Made by a program: the position numbers and the translations under genes
Shown: positions 19,521-30,900 of the stretch, in pieces
Numbering within the stretch: the first letter of the stretch is position 1
Layout of the letters: every line of letters starts with the position of its first letter
The notes under the pieces: model-generated
Seen by the model: the letters and a program-made list of their open reading frames with translations, nothing else
The model's database searches: none
Told to the model about the DNA's origin: nothing
NCBI RefSeq assembly: GCF_000273375.1
Contig: NZ_CM001557.1
Coordinates: 15,445 to 79,444, forward strand
Direction: 5' to 3'
Origin: Bartonella birtlesii IBS 325
GTDB taxonomy: Bacteria; Pseudomonadota; Alphaproteobacteria; Rhizobiales; Rhizobiaceae
DNA: 64,000 bases

Positions 19521-20756
19521 ATGGCAAGCAATGTGAGCCTAACAGGTTTAGCGCGTGATTTGAAACAGCGTGCAGAAACCAACCCACCCATCCGTGTTGG
19601 ACTCATTGGTTGTGGTGAAATGGGAACAGACCTATTGTCCACGGTTGCACATATGGATGGCATAGTAGTTGCAGCCGTTGCAACAAGAACACCCACACGT
19701 GTTTTTGATGCCGCAGCATTAGCCTATGGCGAAGATGGGCATGTACGAGAAATCGAAAATGCCCATGCCCTTACGCAAACTATTGAACAAGGTCTAATTG
19801 CAGCAACCGATGATCTTGATCTTGTTTTACACCATGAACAAATTGATATTATTGTTGATGCAACAGGTTATCCTGAAGCTGGAGCGAAAATTGGTATCAA
19901 AGCACTTGAAAACAACAAACATCTTGTCATGATGAATGTTGAAGCAGATGTTACAATTGGCACTTATCTCAAACATGAAGCAGAAAAACGAGGACTCATT
20001 TATACACTTGGTGCTGGAGATGAACCTACTTCTTGCATGGAACTTATCGAATTTGTTTCAGCCCTTGGGCATAAGATTGTAGCAGCTGGTAAGGGAAAAA
20101 ATAATCCTCTACTCTTTGATGCCACACCTGATGCTTACGAAGAAGAAGCATTACGGCGTAATATGAATGTACGCATGTTGGTCGAATTTATTGATGGTTC
20201 CAAAACGATGGTTGAAATGGCAGCGATTGCCAATGCCACTGGTCTTCTCCCCGATTGCCCAGGAATGCATGGTCCACAAGCAGCACTTCAAGATTTAAGC
20301 AAAGTACTTATTCCAAAACAGGATGGTGGTATTTTGGAGAAATATGGCGTTGTAGATTACTCAACAGGCCAAGGTGTTTCTCCAGGTGTTTTTGTCATTG
20401 CAGAAATAGCACATCCACGTTTGCGCGAACGTATGGAAGATTTAAAAATTGGTCAGGGACCTTACTTTACCTTTCATCGCCCTTATCATCTCACAGCAAT
20501 GGAAGTTCCCCTTACCTGTGCACGAATTATGCTCTATGGTAAAAAAGATATGGCACCTCTTGATCACCCCACAGCAGAAGTTTGCGCTGTTGCTAAAAAA
20601 GATTTATATCCTGGTGATCAGCTAGACTTTATCGGTCTTTATACTTATCGTGCGTGGATAATGAGCTATACAGAAGCCCGTACACACCAAGCCATCCCCT
20701 GCGGGCTTCTAGAAAAAGCAACCGTAACAGCTAAAATTAAAAAAATGAACTTATAA
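19521..20756 (+). CDS. Homoserine dehydrogenase-like oxidoreductase with SAF domain
   Basis: An N-terminal Rossmann domain (IRVGLIGCGEMGTDLL) resembling homoserine dehydrogenase, a middle catalytic-like region (GAGDEPTSCMELIEF) and a C-terminal SAF-type domain (AEVCAVAKKDLYPGDQLD) of the sort found in sialic-acid synthase and sugar-acid enzymes. Length 411. Family members are annotated as NAD(P)-dependent oxidoreductases, some in sugar-acid catabolism, but the substrate here cannot be inferred. Not the biosynthetic Hom: no ACT domain. Stands alone. Confidence 0.78.
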   Translation: MASNVSLTGLARDLKQRAETNPPIRVGLIGCGEMGTDLLSTVAHMDGIVVAAVATRTPTRVFDAAALAYGEDGHVREIENAHALTQTIEQGLIAATDDLDLVLHHEQIDIIVDATGYPEAGAKIGIKALENNKHLVMMNVEADVTIGTYLKHEAEKRGLIYTLGAGDEPTSCMELIEFVSALGHKIVAAGKGKNNPLLFDATPDAYEEEALRRNMNVRMLVEFIDGSKTMVEMAAIANATGLLPDCPGMHGPQAALQDLSKVLIPKQDGGILEKYGVVDYSTGQGVSPGVFVIAEIAHPRLRERMEDLKIGQGPYFTFHRPYHLTAMEVPLTCARIMLYGKKDMAPLDHPTAEVCAVAKKDLYPGDQLDFIGLYTYRAWIMSYTEARTHQAIPCGLLEKATVTAKIKKMNL

Positions 20757-21285
20757 CAGTGTATAATACCGCTATTCGTGAAGATCAGTGGATTGCACGT
20801 CTTCGCACCAAACAAAACCTTTTACTTCAAGACCTTTCTCATTCATGCATACCCTCCCCCCTATTACTTTAAATTTGTCTTATTGATTTATATTTAATTT
20901 ATCGTTTTTCTTCCTGCATGAAAGCCGTGAATATATAGGGATATTTTTTATTTTATCCTGTTATGAAATATAAAAAACATTTTAAAAAGGGTAAAATATG
21001 CTTTTTATAAATAACTCTCATATTAACAGCAGGTAAAGAATATTAAAAGGCTAATAAAGAGAACGAGAGTGCTCGTTTTATAACTAAAAAAATAATCATA
21101 AACTGTAAAAAATTAGATTCTACCATTTTAAAAAGAAAAAACGTCAATTGCACAATTTAGAATTTTAATAATGCCAACACAAGATACATTTAGCGTTAAC
21201 TAAAGCTTCCTTTCTATTCAATACAGTATAAATCATTTCAAATATTGATTTTTTAAACATAATGGGGTGAACCAAAAATACACAA
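20757..21285. other. AT-rich intergenic region
   Basis: No supported gene. Only short open frames, none resembling a known family. Confidence 0.4.
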
Positions 21286-21636
21286 CTATAGTGTACAGAA
21301 TAATCCTACAAGAGAGACAACAGCACTAACGAAATCACCAACACATAAAGAAGCAAAAAGTGATACAATACCTATTCCACCCCAAAAAGCTGAACCTGAA
21401 AATACAGAAACTTTTTCAACTTTTCCAAAAGCGAATCTATTTTGTCCTGCAAGATCATGGATAACAGCTCTATCTAGCGCTTCAATAACTATACTTTTCT
21501 CTAGTGTAGAAATAATTCTACCCTCTTGAAATTGATTTTTTACCAAACTTGCATTCCCTTCCACAGTTTGTACAAAAAAAAGAATAAAGACTGCAGAAAC
21601 AATTGAATAAACAATATTGTTAAATATTTTAAACAT
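21286..21636 (-). CDS. Small exported or membrane protein, unknown
   Basis: 116 residues. The N-terminus looks like a signal peptide (MFKIFNNIVYS, then VFILFFVQTVEG) and closely resembles the signal peptides of the autotransporters in this window, for example MVTIFTKHLSLCAL..ILFFVQSVNA. The C-terminal third is hydrophobic (GIGIVSLFASLCVGDFVSAV) and could be a membrane segment. No known domain recognised. AT-rich surroundings and no neighbours within 380 bases. The reading frame may be a real small Bartonella-specific gene; function unknown. Confidence 0.6.
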   Translation of the reverse strand: MFKIFNNIVYSIVSAVFILFFVQTVEGNASLVKNQFQEGRIISTLEKSIVIEALDRAVIHDLAGQNRFAFGKVEKVSVFSGSAFWGGIGIVSLFASLCVGDFVSAVVSLVGLFCTL

Positions 21637-22022
21637 AACTTTCTTTTCTCATCTTTTTTCTTTAAAACAATAAATAATTTTATGTATAAAAACCCAAAAA
21701 TTATATTTTATAACTTATATATATACACATAATATATTAAAATATATTAAATAATACATTATGCAACATATAAAGACACAAAATTAACATAATTTAAATT
21801 CACACACTCTTTGAAAATTGGGAGCTCTCATAGCATATCAAAAATTGAAATAACTTTTTTCAATGAGGTTTACCATTAAAAATTTTTACTTCTGTTGCAC
21901 CCTTATTTGTTGTAAAAGGACTTTTATTTGCGTTTGTCTCATAGATAGGTTAAATTGAAGGCTGCAACCTTAGCGCCTTTAATAACTTTGTTTCTATTAA
22001 CTTTTCTTTTGGGCAATAATTC
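21637..22022. other. Very AT-rich intergenic region
   Basis: Long A/T runs and repeats of ATATA. A frame at 21955-22206 overlaps the creatininase gene and is a shadow. No gene or clear signal seen. Confidence 0.4.
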
Positions 22023-22766
22023 ATGCTATCTGATATGCCTTTTCTTTCTCTCTTACCCCTGGGCGCACACGAATATCACGGGGATCACCTTCCTTTTGAA
22101 ACAGACTGGATTATTGCTGAATCTTTTGCAAAAGCACTCACTTTACAAACAAAAGAACAATTTCCTATCGCACTTTTACCGGTTGAAAAAATTGGCTATT
22201 CTGTAGAACATATGGATATTAAGGGCACAAAAACCCTCAGCTTTTCTGATGCTATTGAGCGATGGATAAGTATTGGTGAGAACTGCTACCACAAAGGCAT
22301 AAAACGTTTTCTTCTTCTCAATGCTCATGGAGGAAATTCACCTTTAATGAGCATTGTTATCACTGAACTACGAAGACGTTTTTCAATGCTTGCAGTAGCA
22401 ACAAGTTGGAGTCGTTTTGGTCTCCCGCAAGGTTTTATGGAGCCCTCTCAACAGCATCTTGATATCCATGGAGGATTTATAGAAACCTCCCTCATGCTCT
22501 ATTTAGCACCAGAAAAAGTACATATGGAAAAGGCTAAAAATTTTCATAATAAGCAAGCTGATATGATTGCCAATTATCGCTATTTACGCGCTTATGGTCC
22601 TCATGCCTTTGGGTGGAAAATGCAGGATCTGAACACACAAGGAGCAGCAGGCAATGCAAGTGAAGCAACGCCACAAGCAGGTGAAGCGATTTTTGCGCAT
22701 ATTCTTTGCGGACTTCGTGATTTACTTGAGGATATCAACCGATTTGAAATAAATGTATTACAATAA
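22023..22766 (+). CDS. Creatininase-family amidohydrolase
   Basis: Seen: PLGAHEYHGDHLPFETD near the N-terminus, carrying the Glu, His and Asp metal ligands of the creatininase/MftE/ArfB family, then LLLNAHGGNSPLM and a later GGFIETS. 247 residues, normal length. Substrates in this family vary (creatinine, formamides, mycofactocin precursor peptide), so I only assign the family. The start is the first ATG after an in-frame TAA; no strong ribosome-binding site. It is followed 12 bases later by the CobW gene, probably one transcript with the WD40 gene. Confidence 0.84.
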   Translation: MLSDMPFLSLLPLGAHEYHGDHLPFETDWIIAESFAKALTLQTKEQFPIALLPVEKIGYSVEHMDIKGTKTLSFSDAIERWISIGENCYHKGIKRFLLLNAHGGNSPLMSIVITELRRRFSMLAVATSWSRFGLPQGFMEPSQQHLDIHGGFIETSLMLYLAPEKVHMEKAKNFHNKQADMIANYRYLRAYGPHAFGWKMQDLNTQGAAGNASEATPQAGEAIFAHILCGLRDLLEDINRFEINVLQ

Positions 22767-22778
22767 AAGACGTAAACC

Positions 22779-23807
22779 ATGGAAAAGATACACAATACGC
22801 TCAGCAAAATCCCCGTTACGGTTCTCACAGGCTATCTTGGTTCAGGAAAAACTACTCTTCTCAATCGCATTCTCAGCGAAAACCATGGCAAACGTTATGC
22901 CGTCATTGTCAATGAATTTGGTGAAATTGGTATTGATAATGACCTTATTGTTGAATCAGACGAAGAAATTTACGAAATGAATAATGGCTGTGTTTGCTGT
23001 ACCGTGCGTGGCGATCTTATTCGTATTTTGGAAAGTCTGATGCAACGCTCTCATCGATTTGATGCCATTATTTTAGAAACAACAGGACTTGCTGATCCCA
23101 TTCCTGTTGCGCAAACTTTCTTTATGGATGATACTGTCCATGAAAAAACTGCTCTCGACAGTGTTATCGCAGTCGTTGATGCAAAACATTTTCCACTCCA
23201 GCTTAAAAAAAGCCGTGAAGCTGAAGATCAAATTGCCTTCTCTGACATTATTTTGTTAAATAAAATTGATCTTGTTAGTGCAGAAGAACGTGCACATGTG
23301 CAATCGCTTATTTTCGCAATTAATCCCCGAGCCATACTTTATGCAACGGAACGCGCCAATATCCCACTTAATAAACTCCTAGACCGTGGTTCATTTGACC
23401 TACAACGCACACTAGAAAACGATCCCCATTTCCTCAATCACCAGCATTCAGATCATGTGTGTGGTCCCGATTGCAGTCATCATCACGTACATCACCATAC
23501 TTCCACCATTCATGATATTACGATAAGTTCCATAAGTTTAAAAACAAGTGCTCTTCATCCAGAAAAATTTTTCTCTTGGATCCAACAAGTAACTCAGAAA
23601 CAAGGCCCTGATATTTTGCGTTTAAAGGGTATTATTGCCTTTCAAGGAGACGATGACCGTTATGTCGTTCAAGGCATACATATGATCCTTGAAGGACAAC
23701 ATCAACGTCCATGGCGTGAAGATGAAAAACGTGAAAGCCGACTTGTTTTCATTGGTCGCAATCTTGATCCCGAAAAGCTTAAAATTGGTTTTGAAAATTG
23801 TGCATAA
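22779..23807 (+). CDS. CobW/P47K-type GTPase (metal chaperone)
   Basis: Seen: P-loop [12 protein letters not shown] at about residue 18, the metal-binding CXCC motif in [13 protein letters not shown], the GTP-specificity motif NKIDL, a His/Cys-rich stretch at about residues 222-242 ([20 protein letters not shown]) and a C-terminal CobW domain. COG0523 proteins of this kind deliver zinc or other metals to client proteins under limitation. No cobalamin genes are nearby, so a zinc role is more likely than cobalt. It sits between the creatininase and WD40 genes in the same direction. Confidence 0.9.
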   Translation: MEKIHNTLSKIPVTVLTGYLGSGKTTLLNRILSENHGKRYAVIVNEFGEIGIDNDLIVESDEEIYEMNNGCVCCTVRGDLIRILESLMQRSHRFDAIILETTGLADPIPVAQTFFMDDTVHEKTALDSVIAVVDAKHFPLQLKKSREAEDQIAFSDIILLNKIDLVSAEERAHVQSLIFAINPRAILYATERANIPLNKLLDRGSFDLQRTLENDPHFLNHQHSDHVCGPDCSHHHVHHHTSTIHDITISSISLKTSALHPEKFFSWIQQVTQKQGPDILRLKGIIAFQGDDDRYVVQGIHMILEGQHQRPWREDEKRESRLVFIGRNLDPEKLKIGFENCA

Positions 23808-23817
23808 GTGAGTGACA

Positions 23818-24789
23818 ATGCCAAGCATTACCCATTATGATCTCCAAAGTTATTGTCTTTCCTGTGGCTTTATTGAGAATAAACCAACCTTCGTTTCCGT
23901 AGAAGGTTTAATTGTTTTTTTAGAATCTCCCCCCAAAACCATTAAAGTTCACCAAGGAATAATTTCAAGCCATTTTGCACATGATAACACAGCTATCATC
24001 ACAGGTGGAGAAGATGGAAAGGTCTGTCAAACAACAGCAGATGGTCGTACAGAATTGCTAAGCAAACAAGAAAGCAAATGGATAAACAACGTTGCTTTTG
24101 GACCACAGAAAATTTTTGCCTTTTCCTCCTCACGTCGAACATGGGCAAATGTTGGTAACGGACTACAAGAACTCCTCCATGAACGCAGTATAGAAGGGCT
24201 TGCTTTCGCTCCAAAAGGTTTACGGCTTGCTGTTGCCCATTACAATGGTGTGACTCTTCATTGGTTATCAACGCAAATACCCCCAACCACATTAGCATGG
24301 AAAGGAGCCCATTGTGGTGTTACTTTCTCACCAGACAACCGCTACGTCATTTCCACTATGCAAGAAAACGCTCTCCATGGCTGGCGTCTTTCTGATAATC
24401 AACATTTACGCATGAGTGGCTATCCGAGCAAAGTTAAAAGCTGGTCATGGAGTGCAAAAGGAAAATGGCTAGCAACATCAGGCGCATCCGCAGCAATTGT
24501 TTGGCCTTTTCATGCGAAAGATGGTCCCATGGGAAAAACACCATTAGAACTCGGCACACGGGCAAATGCATTTGTCACCACTGTTTCATGCCATCCAAGC
24601 AAAGAGATTGTCGCAGTAGGTTTCAATGATGGAATGATTTTATGTGCACATTTTCATGATGGCAAAAAAGTTCTTCTCAAAGATTGTGGGAAAAGTGCTA
24701 TCTCCACCCTAAACTGGGATAAAATGGGACATAACCTAATCTTTGGAAGTGAAGGGGGTGAATGTGGGATTATCAACATCACTGCCTAA
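23818..24789 (+). CDS. WD40-repeat protein
   Basis: About 323 residues with several degenerate WD40 repeats (ITGGEDGKVCQTTADG, HCGVTFSPDNRYVISTMQ, HPSKEIVAVGFNDGMILC, LIFGSEGGECGIINI), predicted to form a beta-propeller. No signal peptide, so probably cytoplasmic. A GTG at 23812 is an alternative start. It lies 10 bases after the CobW gene, a pairing seen in other Rhizobiales, and may work with it as a scaffold, which is inference. Confidence 0.82.
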   Translation: MPSITHYDLQSYCLSCGFIENKPTFVSVEGLIVFLESPPKTIKVHQGIISSHFAHDNTAIITGGEDGKVCQTTADGRTELLSKQESKWINNVAFGPQKIFAFSSSRRTWANVGNGLQELLHERSIEGLAFAPKGLRLAVAHYNGVTLHWLSTQIPPTTLAWKGAHCGVTFSPDNRYVISTMQENALHGWRLSDNQHLRMSGYPSKVKSWSWSAKGKWLATSGASAAIVWPFHAKDGPMGKTPLELGTRANAFVTTVSCHPSKEIVAVGFNDGMILCAHFHDGKKVLLKDCGKSAISTLNWDKMGHNLIFGSEGGECGIINITA

Positions 24790-25342
24790 GAAAAACATCA
24801 ATAATAATAGGACAGATAAAAACAATCCCTCACCTTTCAGTAATGACGAAACCTTCCCTCCTTTTACAGCAGGTTTCCCCATTACAAAATACTAAAAAGA
24901 TATATAATTCAAAACTATTTTTAAAAACGCTGTAAGCTTCAAAAAAATCATCACTGTAAAAACACAATAAAATGTATTTTGAATATTCTTTATGATATCT
25001 TATTCCTCCCCTTCTTCCTTGTTTAAAATAGGAAAAATACTAAAAAATATTTCAGAAACCACTTAAAAAGAAGAGAGAGATTAATCTCTACCAAGAGTGC
25101 ATAGATTTTATGTTTTTATATAAGAAAAAAACATCAATACCAAATACAAATAATCCTTTGCAACACTATGCCATGAATATAAAGCATTTATCATGTGACA
25201 TTTTCACTCATCAGCAAAGCAATCACATATTGTGACTCTTTTTATAAAGAAATAAAGAGCCCTTAAAAGACAATAAGAGAAATTTTAATAAATTAAAAGG
25301 TAGCAGAATATGCTGCCTCGCAAAAATACACATCCTATCTTA
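24790..25342. other. Intergenic region at the left edge of the autotransporter island
   Basis: No gene seen. At 25298-25318 a weak stem AGGTAGCA/TGCTGCCT could be the terminator of the neighbouring decayed autotransporter (minus strand). Confidence 0.4.
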
Positions 25343-27043
25343 TCAAAAACGATGGCGCAAACCAGCAGAAAAACCTGCTTCAGTAAGCCGATGCTGATAG
25401 ATTACATCTCTATGAAGTGTGAATTCGGAGATAATTGTGCATTAAAACCAAGCCCTGCTTCAAGAAATAAACAAAAAGCACCCAACTAGAAATCTTTTTC
25501 AAAAGAGACAATCTGTTTATCTTCACAACTACGTGAAAGATAAAACTTATTATAAAAGGAAACAACACGACCTTCTTTAGAAGTAGAAAGAACCTTGGTA
25601 AAACGTCCACCAACACGCGCTATCCATTGTTCAACATTTCCCAAAATCAACATCAAGCTCATCAATATCACGCACACGATCAGACTGAAGATTCTGATAA
25701 ATTAACTGCACCTGTGGATCAAAGAAAATACCCTTATGTCTCACAGCAAATGTTTTACCGCCCTTTATGGCAATATTGACCTGCTTACTTTTTAACGTCG
25801 CTGTTTTATCCCGAATAAGTAAGAGAGCATCCCATCCATAAGAGAAGAAGTGCTCGCTTTAACCAATAGAGAAGCCTGACTTTCAGCTTTTAACAATAAA
25901 TCACCAAAGATCTTCGTCTTTTCTGAGAATTCAAGAGTGCCTCTAATCCCATAATTCTTAGCCCCCTTCACATAAATAGCAATACCGTCTGGAACTGTCA
26001 TATTTGTCTGTGATAAATAAACGAATGCTTTCCCCGTTACAACTGTTTTAGATTCTAAAAGCTTTTCATCCTCCCATTGCCTCAATATTTTCGCAAGTTC
26101 TTCTAGAGCTAAAACATTAAAATACAGACCATATGCTCCCTCCCTCTGTATAAAAATATCATTTTTTTCTATCTTAATACTTGTATTCTGAAAGCCATTT
26201 TGTAAATTATATTTTTGTAATGATTTGCCATTTTCATCTGCATAACCTGAAAAATTTTTAATCAAGAAACCATGCATATGCTTAAGCTGAATCAATTATT
26301 TTTCAAATAAACATCACCATCTTGAGAAATCTCAAAAGCTTCTGGTAATATTCCCATAGCTTCACCACTATTTATTATAGCTTCTTCTCTCTGCCCTTGT
26401 CCCGTAATAACCATAATATCGAGAAGATAGTGCCCGCCAAACCGTGTTGAAAATGAGCCAGTCTGATTAAAAGTAACGGTACCGCTTGACATTCTAAACA
26501 TTGCACCCAAACCACGAACAAGTCCAATCCCTGTCATATTTAAATTATCCGTCTCAATTTCGATATTCACACTCGATAAAGTAATATCCGTTTCTCTCCC
26601 CCATGCGTAAACAGCATGTGATATTCCCTTAATTGCCCCTACCGTCATACCAATAACTGCATTCTGAGCACGAATCCCAGCTATATCCTTAAAATTTGAA
26701 GCTATGAGATTAAGCCTTCCACCATTTTTTACATAAGCACTATATGCAGATATTTTATCTGGATTATCACCATAAACTGTTATCTGTGATGCATTAACAA
26801 TAGTGTCTACATTTTCTATATACAGAGCTGCAACAAGCGCCATACGAAGAGACGTATGCTGAAAATTTTTAAGTAATAAACTCTATCTGCAAATGTGCGT
26901 ACCCTACTATCATTAGCACTATAAAACGCCTTTCCTAAATCACCTGAAGTTCCTGCGGCATGAACATAACTAATTGGTAAAAAATAAAAAATAGCTGTTG
27001 TAAAAGTGCATAAAAATATATGATTACGAAATACATTGACCAT
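25343..27043 (-). pseudogene. Decayed autotransporter with frameshifts and internal deletion
   Basis: Starts with an autotransporter signal peptide (MVNVFRNHIFLCTFTTAIFY) and ends with the barrel's last strand (HRLTEAGFSAGLRHRF). Fragments in three frames: signal and start (26816-27043), N-terminal passenger (26292-26843), more passenger (25792-26295), then broken barrel pieces (25343-25690). At about 25840 the passenger segment LLVKASTSSL runs straight into a barrel-like MDGMLSY, so several hundred codons of passenger, pre-barrel module and early barrel are deleted. Closest in-window relative is the next gene (27194-31224), whose passenger it resembles line by line. Not functional. Confidence 0.85.
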
Positions 27044-27193
27044 AACTCTTCTTCACCCCTACTTAATAACGAAGAATATTTTGAATGTATTTAATTATAG
27101 TAAAGTTCTTAAAATATAAAAACGATAAACTAATTTAATACTTAATATAACAATTTATAATTATATATAAATCATTCTATATTTTATTTATAG

Positions 27194-27964
27194 CTAAAAA
27201 CGATGACGTAAACCACTAGAAAAACTTACTTCAGAAAACCCAGCTTTAGTAAGCCGACGCTGATAGGTTATATTTCCATGAAATGCAAGCCTTGGAGATA
27301 ATAGAGCATTAAAACCAAGCCCTACCTCTAAAGGAGTGCCAAAAGCACCTAATTGAAAATCTTTTTTAAAAGACACAATCTCTCTCTCTCTAAAATTATA
27401 GGAAATATAGAGCTTACTATAGAAAGAAATAACACGCCCTTCCTCAGAAGAAGAAAAAAACTTACTTAAACACCCACCAAAACGCGCTGTCCATTGATCA
27501 AATTTTCCCAAATCAACATCAATATTATCAACATCATGCACACGATTAAATTGAAGACGCTGATAGAGAAGCTGAATCTGTGGATTAAAAATGATACTCT
27601 TATGCCCTGCGATAAATGTTTTACCACTAGTCAAAGAAGTATTAAGCTGTCTTCCCTTTAACGTTGCTGTCTTATCCCGAATAAGGGTAAACACATCTCC
27701 CTTAAACAAACCATAAGAAAATACGCCATTTACGTAAAAATCTGTATCATGCTGCATATTTCCATAAGCAGCAACAGACCATTTATCAAATGGACTCTTT
27801 TTGCTATATTCAACATCTTGAGGATACAGGGAGAGGCTTCCATAAGTGCCCATAACCCCAAATAATGTGTGACTGTATAAACTTTCAATTTCTTTTAAAA
27901 AAATACCTGCTTCTAGTGCCGTATAATCGAGATCAGCCCCATACCCATATTCAAGAGCAGACAA
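27194..27964 (-). CDS. Autotransporter beta-barrel, frameshifted from its passenger
   Basis: The 256-residue frame covers the barrel of the gene whose passenger is at 27913-31224, beginning at SALEYGYGADLDY and ending SSGLRHRF with the C-terminal Phe needed for outer-membrane insertion. The strands match the intact autotransporters here (SYGLFKGDVFTL, KTATLKG, FGGCLSKFF, FQLGAFGTPLE). It has no signal peptide of its own and would not be exported alone. It is the second part of one gene broken by a frameshift at an A5G5 tract (plus-strand 28004-28013). Confidence 0.8.
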   Translation of the reverse strand: MSALEYGYGADLDYTALEAGIFLKEIESLYSHTLFGVMGTYGSLSLYPQDVEYSKKSPFDKWSVAAYGNMQHDTDFYVNGVFSYGLFKGDVFTLIRDKTATLKGRQLNTSLTSGKTFIAGHKSIIFNPQIQLLYQRLQFNRVHDVDNIDVDLGKFDQWTARFGGCLSKFFSSSEEGRVISFYSKLYISYNFREREIVSFKKDFQLGAFGTPLEVGLGFNALLSPRLAFHGNITYQRRLTKAGFSEVSFSSGLRHRF

Positions 27965-30900
27965 ATTTGAAGCATAATGATAATTTCCGCCATAACCACG
28001 AACAAAAAGGGGGAAATTTCATCATTTTTCAAAAGACTACCAGCAACCCTTCGCATAATTTTTAATTTTTTATTTTGAATGGTCAAATCCATCAAGCCAG
28101 CTTGGAACAGGGCATTGGGCAACAAAAGATATGTTGGCAATTGCGGAACAATAGCTCTAACTTGAGACTTAGGCTGAATATCAGGCTGAACAGAAACCTC
28201 TGGCAAAGAATCTACGGGTTTAAATGGCTCAGAAGACTTTGGCTCAATAGATGTAAGAGAGAAAGAAGCCGTGGGGTCAGATGGCTCAGATGATGGTACA
28301 GGCAAAGAAGATGCAGGAAGAGAATCCTTAGACAAAGTATTTACAAGAACAGATGGCTCAGATGGTAGTACCTCTGTAGGTGTTTTAGTTGGTACAAACG
28401 GCACAGATTGCGCAGAAGAAGGATTCTTTGGATCAGGTGGAATGGACGCAGATAGAGTGGAATCCGTAGGAAGAGAATCTACCAAAGCAGATGGTACAAC
28501 AGAAGAAGGCTTTTTTTCAATAGATGTAAGAGAAAGAGAAGCCGTAGGATCAGGTGAATCAGATGATGGTACAGGCAAAGAAGGTGCAGGAAGAGAATCC
28601 TTAGACAAAGTATTTACAAGAACAGATGGCTCAGATGGTAGTACCTCTGTAGGCATTTTAGTTGGTACAAACGGCACAGATTGCGCAGAAGAAGGATTCT
28701 TTGGATCAGGTGGAATAGATTCGGATAGAGTGGAATCCGTAGGAGGAGAATCCACCGAAGCAGATGGAATAACAGAAGAAGACTTTGGTTCAATAGATAT
28801 AGGTGAAAGAGAAGCTATAAGATCTGACGGTTCAAGTACTTCAGACAAAGACGGTGTAGATGATGGTACAGGCAGCGGTTCAATAGAAGAAGATGCAGAA
28901 ACAGAATCCTTAGACGGAGGAATGACCGAATCGATTGGTTCAAATGGTGGAACTTCAGCAGAAGTTTCAGTTGGAACAAGTGGTGCAGGCACAGGTTGTA
29001 CAGAAGAAGAATCCCTTGGATCAGCTGGAACAGGTACAACTGGAGCAGAATCCATAGATGGAGAAACTATAGGAGTAGATGCCTCAGCCCCGGAAGTCCC
29101 TGTTTCTACAGCTGTAGAAACGGTAGAAATAGAATTCGTAGGAGCAGATGTTTCAAATGATTCAGATACTTCAAGTAAAGACGGTGTTGATGCTACAGGC
29201 ACTGAATCAACAGAAGGAGATTGTTCAGCTAAAGACGATGGAGGCGAAATGGGCTCTACTGGTGGCTCAGAAGGAACAATTCCTGATTCAGGGAGGGATG
29301 GTAAAAATGGAGAATCTAAAGACGAAACAGAAGTAGATTTAGATTCAGAAGAATTTGATTTAGGATCAATATAAACACCTTCGAGACGAAAATCCCAAAA
29401 ATCTCCACTTCCTGCAACCAATCGATTCTCTAATTGTGATTGTCCCCAAGAAGAAGTTGGACCATAAGCGCGAAGATGATATTGATAAGGAAAACCATTA
29501 ATTGTAATATAATTATTAATTAATTTAAAAGAATTTTCCTCCGCCGTCCCAGCAACTTGAACAAGTGAAATACTTTGACTTTCTTTATTGCCTACTTCTT
29601 CTCCTGAAGTTTTGGAAAAGTTTTCCATCACGAGCAATGTAGTTCCCCAGACATTCCCGTAGATCAGAATGCGATCAGTTTTCTCAGGATCAAATAAACC
29701 ATTCTTATTGAGAAACGTGCCGAGCTTAATCTGAGTATTACCATCTGCACCATATACATACTCCTCGTCATCTAACATTACTTGGTTTATATCACTTTCT
29801 TTTCCAATATGCAGCGTTTGATAACCACTAGATTGATAATGATCAAAAGCAATTGTACTATCTTCAAGAGAAATACCTGAAAGCGATGAAACCGTAGCAT
29901 CTGCCTCCTGTGAGCCTTTATATTTACTTTTGGTAAGAAGCCATTTAGAACCACGCTTTAAATTCAAATAAATATCAGAAGTATCTTCAACACGAGAATC
30001 TCCTGTAAGTGTAGAGGAATTTGCTTCAACGAGAAGATAAGAATCATTCTCAGCTTTTAATAACAAATCACCGGAGATTTTTGTGTTTTCTAAGTTAACT
30101 ATAGCTTGAGCTCCATAAACATCATCTCCGGCACTATAAATAGCTATACCATCTGGAACCGTGAAATTTGTCTCTGATAAATAAACAAACGCTTCTCCCA
30201 TAACAACTTGTTGCGCTTCGGAAAACGTTGAAGGTGTTATATAATCCTCTAACAAATCAACCCATGCATTTGGATCTAACCCATAAAAATACAGACCACG
30301 TGCTCCCTTCCCCTTAATAGAAATATCTGTATTTTCAATTTTAATATTTGTCTTTTTAAACTCATACGATGAATTAAATTTATTAATTAATTTGCCATTA
30401 TCATCTGCATAACCTGTAAAATTTTTAATCAAAAAACCATGCATGCCAATAAGTTCTACCGGACTATTCCTTAATTGAACGTTACTACCTTGAAATACCT
30501 CAAAAGCGCCTAGTAATTTATCAATATTTTTTTCGTCTTCTATAACAGTTTCTCGTTTCCCTATTCCCTTAATAACAGTATTATCAAAAGTATATTGCCC
30601 TCCAAATTGTGCTGAAAACGCACCAATCTCATTAAAAGTAACGGTACTGCCTGACATCCTAATCTTTGAACCAAAACTGCTAACAAGACCTATCTCTTGT
30701 GTACTATTTAATTGACTTGGTTTAGTCTCAATATTTATACGCACCAAAGCAACATCGGTTTCTATCCCAAATGCATCCATAACAAGAGAAGTCCCCGTAA
30801 TCGACCCATCTGTCATGCGAACAACTGAATTTTGAGCATGAAGTGCAAGAACATCCTTAAAATTTGCATTTTTTAAATCAAGATGTGCACCACCTTTTAG

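Noticed and set aside
21955..22206. A frame that overlaps the creatininase gene and might be its frameshifted N-terminus
   Set aside because: Its second half is a shadow of the creatininase gene and its first half lacks family residues. The creatininase protein is full length without it.
28271..29374. A long plus-strand open frame (367 codons), rich in Gly, Asp, Glu and Ser
   Set aside because: It is the antisense of the Ser/Pro-rich linker of the autotransporter. The biased composition of that strand removes stop codons; it has no ribosome-binding site or domain.
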